NCBI RefSeq assembly: GCF_019303475.1
Contig: NZ_JABLSI010000025.1
Coordinates: 1-64,000 of the forward strand
DNA length: 64,000 bases
Source: Streptomyces sp. JJ38
Lineage (GTDB): Bacteria > Actinomycetota > Actinomycetes > Streptomycetales > Streptomycetaceae
Reading direction: 5' to 3'
The first letter of the stretch is position 1; every line of letters begins with the position of its first letter. Shown piece after piece: positions 16,210-23,595 of this stretch. The notes beneath the pieces are model-generated. The model had not been told where the DNA came from and ran no database searches. It was given only the letters and a program-made list of their open reading frames with translations. A program made the position numbers and the translations under genes.

Positions 16210-17122
16210 GGCGGCTCACCCCCCGGTACAGCGTGTAGAGACCGACGGAGAGCGCGATGTTGACGGTGGCGACGACGCAGGCGGTGACGTAGTCGGACTC
16301 CAGGATCGCCGTGGTGTAGACGAGCATCGGCAGCGTGACGACGTCCTTGGCCCCGGTGAACAGGACGATGCCGAACTCGTTCAGGCACAGGACGAGGACG
16401 AGGCTGCCGCCGGCGGCGAGGGCGGGCAGGGCCTCGGGCAGGATCACCTGCCGCACGATGCGCGGGGCCCGGGCACCGAGGGAGGAGGCCACCTCCAGCT
16501 GCGCGGTGTCCAGCCCGGAGAACGCGGCGAGCAGGGGCCGCATGACGAAGGGGGTGAAGTAGGTGATCTCCGCCAGCAGGACACCCCAGGGGGTGGTCAG
16601 GAAGTCCACGGGGCCGCGTTCGGCGCCGGTCAGGTCGGTGACGAGACCGTTGGCCAGGCCCGTGCCGCCGTAGACGAAGAGCAGGGCGAGGGTGATGAGG
16701 AAGGACGGGAAGGAGAGGAAGACGTCGATGAACCGCGTGACGGCACGGCTGCCGGGGAACGGCACGAAGGCGACGATCAGGGCCAGCAGGAAGCCGAGGA
16801 CGAGGCAGCCCGCCGTGGCGCCGACGGCGATGAGGACGGTCGTCAGCAGCGCGTCCTGGAAGACGGCCGAGCCGAGGACGTCGGCGTAGGCGGCGAGGGT
16901 GAACCCGCCGCCGTCCTCCTCGGTCACGGACTCGCGCAGGACGAGCGCCAGCGGGTAGAGCAGGATCAGCGTGAGGACGGCGAGCGGCGGCAGGGCGAAC
17001 ACCCAGGCGGGCGCCGCGCGGAGCCGCTCGGCCGGGACGGCGGTGGCCCCGGCCGTCGGCGGGGCCGGCCGCGCGGGCCCGCCCGGCGGGGCGCTGGGGC
17101 GGGCGGTGACGTCAGCGCTCAT
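16196..17122 (-). CDS. ABC transporter permease (PhnU-like)
   Basis: Permease of 308 residues with an N-terminal Pro-rich cytosolic stretch and six helices, and an EAA loop (EVASSLGARAPRIVRQVILP). ATG 17122 overlaps the end of the ATPase gene by 11 nt. Partner of the following permease; substrate inferred from the operon. Confidence 0.83.
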   Translation of the reverse strand: MSADVTARPSAPPGGPARPAPPTAGATAVPAERLRAAPAWVFALPPLAVLTLILLYPLALVLRESVTEEDGGGFTLAAYADVLGSAVFQDALLTTVLIAVGATAGCLVLGFLLALIVAFVPFPGSRAVTRFIDVFLSFPSFLITLALLFVYGGTGLANGLVTDLTGAERGPVDFLTTPWGVLLAEITYFTPFVMRPLLAAFSGLDTAQLEVASSLGARAPRIVRQVILPEALPALAAGGSLVLVLCLNEFGIVLFTGAKDVVTLPMLVYTTAILESDYVTACVVATVNIALSVGLYTLYRGVSRRAGA

Positions 17123-18173
17123 CGTGGCCTCCGGGAGCGGGGACGAGCACCGCGTCCTCGGGTGCGAAGCGCAGGACGGCCTCGGCTCCGAGGGCGGGCG
17201 GCTCCCGCAGTTCGGGCGTTTCGGCGGTGAGTTCGTGCCCCGCCACGGTGACCGTGACGCGGTGCGTCGCCCCGCGCCACTGGAGCCCGGTGACCCGGCC
17301 GCGCAGAGTGTTGCCCGAGCCCTGGGCGGCCTCCCCGCCGAGGGTGAGGAGGTGGGGGCGCACGCAGAGGGTGGCGGGACCGTCGGTGCCCGGGGCCGCC
17401 AGGCGCAGCTCGGTGCCGGCGAACCGGGCCGCGTGCCCGGTGACGGTGACGGGCAGCAGGTTGGCGCCGCCGACGAAGGAGGCGGTGAACTCGGTGCGGG
17501 GAGCGCGGTAGAGCTGCCCGGGTGTGCCGACGTCGCGGAGCCGGGCGTCCTTCATGACGGCGATGCGGTCGGCGAGGGTCAGCGCCTCGCCCTGATCATG
17601 GGTGACGTACAGGATGGAGACGTCGGGCAGTTCGCGGTGCAGCCGGGCGAGTTCGGTGAGCATGCCCGAGCGGAGCTGGGCGTCGAGGGCGGACAGCGGT
17701 TCGTCGAGCAGCAGCACGCCGGGCCGGATGGCCAGCGCCCGGGCGATGGCGACACGCTGCTGCTGCCCTCCGGAGAGTTCGCGCGGGTAGCGGCGGGCGT
17801 AGGAGGCCATGCCCGTCATCTCCAGGGCCGCGGCGACCCGGGTCCGGATCTGCGCCCGCGGTACCCGCTGGGCCTTCAGTCCGAAGGCGACGTTCTGCTC
17901 GACCCGCAGGTGCGGAAAGAGCGCGTACTGCTGGACGACCATGCCGACGCCGCGCCGGTGGGGCGGGAGGCGGGTGACGTCGCGGTCGCCGAGCCACACC
18001 CGGCCCGAGCGCGGGGTCACGAACCCGGCGACGGCCCGCAGCGCCGTCGTCTTGCCGGAGCCGGAGGGGCCGAGCAGGGCCATGACCTCGCCGGGTTCGA
18101 CGGTGAGCGTCAGCCGGTCGAGTACGACGGTGCCGTCGTAGGCGACGGTGACGTCCTCGAAGCGGATGCCCAT
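17112..18173 (-). CDS. ABC transporter ATPase (PhnT/PotA-like)
   Basis: ATP-binding subunit of 353 residues. Walker A is GPSGSGKTT, the Q loop follows in MVVQQYALF, the signature is LSGGQQQR, Walker B is VLLLDEPLSALD, and the switch His lies in YVTHDQ. The C-terminal TOBE-type regulatory domain (about 245-345) is typical of the polyamine/iron/phosphonate importer group. ATG 18173 begins 1 nt after the TGA of the HAD gene. Confidence 0.9.
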   Translation of the reverse strand: MGIRFEDVTVAYDGTVVLDRLTLTVEPGEVMALLGPSGSGKTTALRAVAGFVTPRSGRVWLGDRDVTRLPPHRRGVGMVVQQYALFPHLRVEQNVAFGLKAQRVPRAQIRTRVAAALEMTGMASYARRYPRELSGGQQQRVAIARALAIRPGVLLLDEPLSALDAQLRSGMLTELARLHRELPDVSILYVTHDQGEALTLADRIAVMKDARLRDVGTPGQLYRAPRTEFTASFVGGANLLPVTVTGHAARFAGTELRLAAPGTDGPATLCVRPHLLTLGGEAAQGSGNTLRGRVTGLQWRGATHRVTVTVAGHELTAETPELREPPALGAEAVLRFAPEDAVLVPAPGGHDER

Positions 18174-18174
18174 G

Positions 18175-18867
18175 TCAGGCCTCCCGCCGCAGCAGTTCGG
18201 GGAGTTCGGCGACGGTGCGCAGCACGTGGGTGGCGCCGGCGGCGCGCAGGGTCGGCGCGTCGTGGGCTCCGGTGAGGACCCCGGCCACCACGCCCGCCCC
18301 GGCCCGCCGCCCGCAGGTGATGTCGGAGGCGGTGTCTCCGCAGACGGCGACATGGCGGACGTCGTCGGCCGCGCGGGTGCGCAGGAGCGCGGTGAGGACG
18401 AGGTCGGGGTGGGGGCGGCCGCGGCCCGCGTCGGCGGGGCACAGGGTGAGGTCGGCGAGCCGCTGCCAGCCCAGCGCGGCCAGGATCCGGTCCTGGGTGT
18501 CGCGGGCGAAGCCGGTGGTGAGCACCACCGTGCGGCCCTCGGCGCGGAGTCGGCGCACGGTGTCCTCGGCGCCGGGCAGCGGAGCGCAGTGCCCGGCGGC
18601 GACCAGCTCGGCGTAGGCGCGCTCGAAGGCCGTGTTGGCCTGGTGGGCCCGCTCCTCGTCGCCGTCGCACAGCTGCCGGAACACGGCGATCTTGGATGCG
18701 CCCATGGTGGCGCGGACGTGGTCGAGCTGCCGGGCGTCGTGGCCGGGCAGGGCGGCGGCGAAGGCCCGCTCGACCAGCCCGTCGTCGGCCACCGTGGTCC
18801 CGGCCATGTCGAGCACGACGAGGGGGACGGGGTGGGCGGTGGTGCCGGAGTGGGTCACGCCGCTCAC
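18175..18867 (-). CDS. Phosphonatase-like HAD hydrolase
   Basis: HAD protein of 230 residues from the PhnX-like group. The nucleophile lies in LDMAGTT (Asp20; phosphonatases have DxAGT). The cap motif MGxxK is kept as MGASK (Lys59), the place of the Schiff-base Lys of phosphonoacetaldehyde hydrolase, but the following residues differ from true PhnX (AVFRQL instead of a DHV/HI-type motif). Motif IV reads CGDTASD. It probably cleaves the C-P bond of phosphonoacetaldehyde or a related aldehyde. GTG 18867 overlaps the stop of the oxidoreductase gene (GTGA), which decides the start. Confidence 0.82.
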   Translation of the reverse strand: MSGVTHSGTTAHPVPLVVLDMAGTTVADDGLVERAFAAALPGHDARQLDHVRATMGASKIAVFRQLCDGDEERAHQANTAFERAYAELVAAGHCAPLPGAEDTVRRLRAEGRTVVLTTGFARDTQDRILAALGWQRLADLTLCPADAGRGRPHPDLVLTALLRTRAADDVRHVAVCGDTASDITCGRRAGAGVVAGVLTGAHDAPTLRAAGATHVLRTVAELPELLRREA

Positions 18868-19982
18868 CAGCCCAGCTCGTCGGCGGTCGTCTCGGCGATG
18901 GCGGGCGAGCACGTCATGCCGCGGCCGCCGGGCCCCGTGACCAGCACGGTGGCCTCGTCCACCCGGTGACGGAGGACCACCCGGCCGGGCTCGACGCACT
19001 GCGCGTACACGCCCGCCCAGCGGCGCCGGACCGGGGGCAGCGGGCGGCCGAGCAGCCGCTCGGCGACCTCGGCCAGGTGCTCGTAGGGGTCTTCGACGGT
19101 GTCGAAGTCGAACGGCGTCGCGTAGGCGTGGGTGTCGCCGATCGTCAGGCCGCCGTCGGCCCGCTGCACCATGAGGAGCTGCATGGCGTGCTCGGCGGCC
19201 ACGGGCGGCTGCGGCTGGCCGGAGTTGAGGGCGTCGAGCGCGGCGCCGCCGTAGGCCGGGTAGTAGCGGAAGCTGTCCGCGTCGGCTACGGAGGTGGTGA
19301 GCTCCTCCCCCAGCGGCGCGGTCTGCATCATCTGCAGCCGCACGCGGCGCACGGGGGCGTCGGAGACGAGCTCGCGGACGAGGCCGCCGAGCCAGGCACC
19401 GGTGCACAGCACCACGCAGTCGCCGGTGTGGGTGGCGCCGTGGTCGTCCCGCACGGACCGGTCGGTGACGTCGCGGACCTCGCGCCCGCCGAGGAAGGTG
19501 TAGCGGCCCGAGGCGCACAGGGCTTCCCGCAACGCCCGCTGCGCGGTGCGGGGTTCGACGGACGCGTCCCGGCGGCACCACAGGGCGGCCGTGAAGTCGC
19601 CACGCAGCGCCGGGTTCAGGGCGCGGGCCTCGGCGGCCGTCAGCAGCTCGAAGCCGCGGGCCCCGGCGTCCGTGCGGGCCGCGGCGGCCTCGGCGACCGC
19701 CAGCTCCGCCTCGGTGCGGACGACGGTCAGCGAACCGCCGGTCCGGAAGCCGAGCGCGGGCACCCGGGCGCCGAGGCCCTCCCAGAGTTCACGCGCCCGC
19801 AAGGCCGTGTCCAGCTCCGGACCGGCCGACCGGCCGGAGACCCAGACCAGGCCGAAGTTGCGCACGGAGGCCCCCCTGGCCTGCTCCTCGCGCTCGATGT
19901 GGACCACCTCGTGGCCCCGTTCCACTGCCTGCCAGGCGTGCATGGTGCCCAGCACCCCGGCTCCTACGACGATGACTCGCAT
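18864..19982 (-). CDS. FAD-dependent amine oxidoreductase of phosphonate operons
   Basis: DAO-fold flavoenzyme of 372 residues. The dinucleotide-binding motif is VVGAGVLG at the N-terminus; the flavin and product-site end carries TGPGGRGMTCSPAIAE. It resembles the family of FAD oxidoreductases repeatedly found beside phosphonatase and aminoethylphosphonate importers. No PhnW aminotransferase is present in this operon, so I infer that this enzyme oxidises aminoethylphosphonate (or an N-methyl form) to phosphonoacetaldehyde for the HAD protein. ATG 19982 is the natural start; the 63 codons upstream are intergenic. Confidence 0.83.
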   Translation of the reverse strand: MRVIVVGAGVLGTMHAWQAVERGHEVVHIEREEQARGASVRNFGLVWVSGRSAGPELDTALRARELWEGLGARVPALGFRTGGSLTVVRTEAELAVAEAAAARTDAGARGFELLTAAEARALNPALRGDFTAALWCRRDASVEPRTAQRALREALCASGRYTFLGGREVRDVTDRSVRDDHGATHTGDCVVLCTGAWLGGLVRELVSDAPVRRVRLQMMQTAPLGEELTTSVADADSFRYYPAYGGAALDALNSGQPQPPVAAEHAMQLLMVQRADGGLTIGDTHAYATPFDFDTVEDPYEHLAEVAERLLGRPLPPVRRRWAGVYAQCVEPGRVVLRHRVDEATVLVTGPGGRGMTCSPAIAETTADELGW

Positions 19983-20055
19983 GGCCCACACGTTCGCGGG
20001 GGTGGGTGGACTGGAAGGCTCCGAAGGGCGACGGAAGGGTGAACCGCCCCACAAG

Positions 20056-20071
20056 TTTGGACCAGACCCGT
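20056..20071. promoter_or_regulatory. Candidate GntR/HutC-type operator
   Basis: TTTGGACCAGACCCGT in the 150-bp gap before the FAD oxidoreductase gene shares 11 of 16 positions, including AGACC, with the site bound by the HutC-type regulator DasR. The adjacent gene encodes a regulator of that same subfamily. The symmetry is imperfect, so this is only a candidate. Confidence 0.3.
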
Positions 20072-20133
20072 TATCTTTCCGTGATGATCGAGCGGTGGGG
20101 GAACGGGCGTGGCGACGGCCGGGCGGCTCGGGC

Positions 20134-20943
20134 TCAGCGCTCCAGGCGGGCGGTGAAGCTGAAGCGGTCACCCCGGTAGAGCGAGCGCACCCGCTCCAGC
20201 GGGCGCCCCTCGGCGTCCCGCGAGAGCCGGTGGAGCAGCAGCATGGGCAGGGCGGGAGGGGTGCCGATCAGCAGCGCCTCGCGCGGGGTGGCGAGCACCG
20301 TCTCCAGCCGCTCGTCACCGTCCCCGAAGGCGACGCCCCGCTCGCGCAGATAACCGTAGAAGGAGGAGTCGGGGTCGAACTCGCTGTCCAGGTGGGGGAG
20401 TCGCTCCACGGCGACATAGGTGCTCTCCAGGCCGACCCGCTCGTCGTCCGCCAGCAGCACCCGCTCCATGTGCCACACCCGCGCACCGGGCTCGACACCC
20501 AGCTCACCGGCGAGCATGGGCGGGCACGGGTGCGCGTCCAGACCGATGAGCGTGCGCCCCGGCCGCATCCCCTGACGCCGGACCCCCTCGGTGTAGCTGG
20601 CCAGCGAGAGCGGCTGCGCCAGCTTCGGCCCGGCGACGACCGTGCCACGCCCCTGGCGCCGGACCCGGCCTTCCAGGAGAAGCTCCCGCAGGGCCTGACG
20701 CACCGTCTCCCGGGCCGCCCCGAACCGCTCCGCGAGATCGCGTTCGGTGGGCAGCGCGGCGCCGGTGCCGAGTTCGTCGAGCAGCGCGGCCACGGCCGTC
20801 TTCACGGCGTAGTACTTCGGCACCCGGCCGTGCTCGGGCACGCCCGCGCGGACCGGGGCGGTGCTGTCCCGCGGGATGGCGGGGATGTGCGACGACGCGG
20901 CCGGGGAGCCGGGAGAACCGGAGGAAGGACTCACCCGGTGCAT
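20134..20943 (-). CDS. GntR-family regulator with UTRA domain
   Basis: HutC-subfamily repressor of 269 residues. The winged helix (about 40-110) has the motif LPTERDLAERFGAARETVRQ, and the UTRA effector domain covers about 125-265 (WHMERVLLADDERVGLES, FSFTARLER at the end). The first 35 residues are Ser/Pro-rich and not conserved. ATG 20943 was chosen over an ATG 14 codons upstream that lies in apparent non-coding DNA. It sits directly upstream of the phosphonate-type operon on the same strand and probably controls it in response to a phosphonate or amine. Confidence 0.87.
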   Translation of the reverse strand: MHRVSPSSGSPGSPAASSHIPAIPRDSTAPVRAGVPEHGRVPKYYAVKTAVAALLDELGTGAALPTERDLAERFGAARETVRQALRELLLEGRVRRQGRGTVVAGPKLAQPLSLASYTEGVRRQGMRPGRTLIGLDAHPCPPMLAGELGVEPGARVWHMERVLLADDERVGLESTYVAVERLPHLDSEFDPDSSFYGYLRERGVAFGDGDERLETVLATPREALLIGTPPALPMLLLHRLSRDAEGRPLERVRSLYRGDRFSFTARLER

Positions 20944-21010
20944 CCTCGCAGGCCCGACCGGCGGCCCAAACACCGGTCGGGCCACCGTGAACCACGGACA
21001 GCCGCGCCGG

Positions 21011-21868
21011 CTACGCGGGTTTCAGCTCGGCGCGCTGCCGGCCCAGGCCGTCCACCTGAAGCTCCACCACGTCCCCGGCGCGCAGGAACGGCTTCGGCTC
21101 CGGCTGCCCGTTCGCGACCCCGGCGGGGGTGCCCGTGTTGATGACGTCGCCGGGCCGCAGCACCATGAACTGGCTCAGGTAGCGCACGACCTCCAGCACG
21201 GGGAAGATCTGGTCGGCGGTACTGCCGTCCTGCCTCAGCTCGCCGTTCACCCAGGTCCGCAGGCCGAGCGCCTGCGGGTCGGGGACCTCGTCGGACGTCA
21301 CGAGGTAGGGGCCCATCGGGTTGAACGTCTCACAGTTCTTGCCCTTGTCCCACTGGCCGCCGCGCTCCAGCATGAACGCGCGCTCCGAGACGTCGTGGGT
21401 GATCGTGTACCCCGCGATGGCGGCCCGCGCCTGCTCGGCGCTGTCCAGGTAGCGCGCCGTGCGGCCGATGACGACGGCCAGCTCGACCTCCCAGTCCAGC
21501 TTCCGCGCGCCGCGCGGCACGAGCACCGTGTCCCGCGGCCCGACGACGGTGTCGGGGGCCTTCATGAAGACCAGCGGCTCCTCGGGGATGGGCTGCCCCG
21601 TCTCCTCGGCATGGTCGCGGTAGTTGAGGCCGATGCAGACGATCTTGCCGATGCCGGCCACCGGCGCCCCGACGCGCAGCCCGGCCGGGTCGAGTTCGGG
21701 CAGCTCGCGGGCGGCCAGCGCCTCCCGGATCCGGGCGAGCGCGGCGTCGTCCGCGAGCAGGGCGCCATCGACGTCGGGGACGAGCCCGGACAGGTCACGC
21801 AGGAGACCGGCCCCGTCGAGGGCCGCCGGACGCTCCGCCCCCGCGGGCCCGACACGCAGCAGCTTCAC
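21011..21868 (-). CDS. Fumarylacetoacetate hydrolase family protein
   Basis: Enzyme of 285 residues with an N-terminal small domain and a C-terminal FAH fold (about 75-285). Metal ligands are visible in DWEVELAVVIG (two Glu) and ITHDVSERAFM (Asp), with the ligand motif GDVINTGTPAGV. Members are acylpyruvases, oxaloacetate decarboxylases or 2-hydroxymuconate-type hydrolases; the substrate is not resolved. GTG 21868 has AGGAG 7 nt upstream, whereas GTG 21874 would sit only 1 nt from it. Confidence 0.87.
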   Translation of the reverse strand: MKLLRVGPAGAERPAALDGAGLLRDLSGLVPDVDGALLADDAALARIREALAARELPELDPAGLRVGAPVAGIGKIVCIGLNYRDHAEETGQPIPEEPLVFMKAPDTVVGPRDTVLVPRGARKLDWEVELAVVIGRTARYLDSAEQARAAIAGYTITHDVSERAFMLERGGQWDKGKNCETFNPMGPYLVTSDEVPDPQALGLRTWVNGELRQDGSTADQIFPVLEVVRYLSQFMVLRPGDVINTGTPAGVANGQPEPKPFLRAGDVVELQVDGLGRQRAELKPA

Positions 21869-22020
21869 AGGCACACTCCTTCAGTGGTGAGGGGTCACGA
21901 TGGGGACGGCCATCAGAGGAATCGGATGATCCTCCAAGAATCCGTCACAAGCGCGCAACCACCATCCACGTACTGGACCGTAACTTCCGAAACGCCGGAC
22001 CGGCCCGCCGGTCGGGGCAC

Positions 22021-23379
22021 TCAGCCGCCGAAGATCCGGGTCGCCGCGTGGATCGCCAGCCCCGCCAACGACCCGACCACGGTGCCGTTGATCCGGATGA
22101 ACTGGAGATCCCGGCCGATGTTCGCCTCGATCTTGCGGGCCGTCTGGTCCGCGTCCCAGCCCGCCACGGTCTCGGTGATCAGCGAGGTGATCTCGTGACG
22201 GTACGTCGTCACCACATGGGCGGCGGCCCCCTCGACCCAGTCGTCCACCTTGCCCTGCAGCCGTCCGTCCGAGGCCAGCCTGCCGCCCAGGGAGAGAAGG
22301 GAGGCGCGCACCCGCAGCCGCAGCTCGCTGCGTTCGTCCTCCGCCGCCGCGACGATCATCGCCCGCACCGAGGACCACGCCGAAGCGATCAGCTCCTGCA
22401 CCTCGTCCCGGGCCAGCAGCTCCGACTTCAGCCGCTCCACCCGCTCCCGGGTCGCCGGATCGTCCTGCAGCTCGCGGGCGAAGTCGCCGAGGAAGCGGTC
22501 GACGGCGACCCGGGCCGGGTGGTCGGGCATGTCCCGCATGTCGGCGGCGAACCGCAGCAGCTCCTTGTAGACGCGCTCCCCGATCTTGTGGTCCACGAAG
22601 CGCGGGGTCCAGCCGGGGGCACCCCCGGCCACCGCCTCCATCACGCTCTCCCGGTGCCGCAGCAGCCAGTCGTGCGCCCGCCCGCACACCAGGTCCAGCA
22701 CCCGCCGGTGCCCCTGGTCGTCGACGATGCGCTGCAACATGCGGCCGAGGCCCGGCGCGACCTCCTGGGCGTCGGCCCGGCGGTTGATGGCCTCCCCTAT
22801 CACCGCCTGCACGTCCGTGTCCCGCAGCACCGTCAAGGCCCCGCGCACGGCGGTGGCCAGCTCGGCCGTCACCCGGTCCGCGTGCTCCGGGTCGGCCAGC
22901 CACCCCCCGAGCCGGAAGCCGATCCCCACGGCCCGCAGCCGGGAGCGGACCACGTCGTCGGAGAGGAAGTTGTCCCCCACGAAGTCGCCCAGGTTCCGCC
23001 CGAGCTGGTCCTTCTTGGTGCGGATGATGGCCGTGTGCGGGATGGGCAGCCCCATGGGCCGCTTGAACAGCGCCGTGACGGCGAACCAGTCGGCCAGCGC
23101 GCCGACCATGCCCGCCTCGGCCGCCGCCGCGACGTACCCGGCCCACGCGCCCGCGCCGGCGTGCTCCGCCCACGTCGCCAGCCCGTACACCACCGCCGCC
23201 AGCACCAGTGCCGCCGTCGCGATGGCCTTCATCCGCCGCACGCCGCGCTGCTTCTCCACGTCGGCGGCCGTGAAGGCCCCCAGATCGCGGGCCAGGCCGG
23301 GACCCCGCCCGCGCCCCCCGCCCACCGCGCCCGGCCCCGCCGCCGACCCCGTGTTCGCATCCCGTTCCGTACTCGCCAT
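22021..23379 (-). CDS. DUF445 family membrane-associated protein
   Basis: Protein of 452 residues. A short disordered N-terminus is followed by two hydrophobic segments (ATAALVLAAVVYGLATW and the GYVAAAAEAGMVGALADWF stretch) and a long helical cytosolic region rich in charged residues, ending with a hydrophobic helix (GTVVGSLAGLAIHAAT). The segment GALADWFAVTALFKRP is diagnostic for DUF445 (YjiN-like). Function is unknown. It is transcribed divergently from the penicillin-binding protein gene, with about 215 bp between them. Confidence 0.88.
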   Translation of the reverse strand: MASTERDANTGSAAGPGAVGGGRGRGPGLARDLGAFTAADVEKQRGVRRMKAIATAALVLAAVVYGLATWAEHAGAGAWAGYVAAAAEAGMVGALADWFAVTALFKRPMGLPIPHTAIIRTKKDQLGRNLGDFVGDNFLSDDVVRSRLRAVGIGFRLGGWLADPEHADRVTAELATAVRGALTVLRDTDVQAVIGEAINRRADAQEVAPGLGRMLQRIVDDQGHRRVLDLVCGRAHDWLLRHRESVMEAVAGGAPGWTPRFVDHKIGERVYKELLRFAADMRDMPDHPARVAVDRFLGDFARELQDDPATRERVERLKSELLARDEVQELIASAWSSVRAMIVAAAEDERSELRLRVRASLLSLGGRLASDGRLQGKVDDWVEGAAAHVVTTYRHEITSLITETVAGWDADQTARKIEANIGRDLQFIRINGTVVGSLAGLAIHAATRIFGG

Positions 23380-23595
23380 GTCTCCACCCGTTCCGCGACT
23401 GGGTCGATTGTGCGGGGTGATCGTCTCCCAACGGGAGCGCGACCCACATGACCCGTCCGGCGCACCCGTTCCCCGGGTTGCTGGAGTGTTCGACGACCCT
23501 CTGGGCGTTTTGCCGTGTTTGAGTGTTATGGGGATGAAACTCCACCGTCGCGGCCCCGCCCGTGACCCGACGCCGGACGAGGAGTCTGCGGACAG

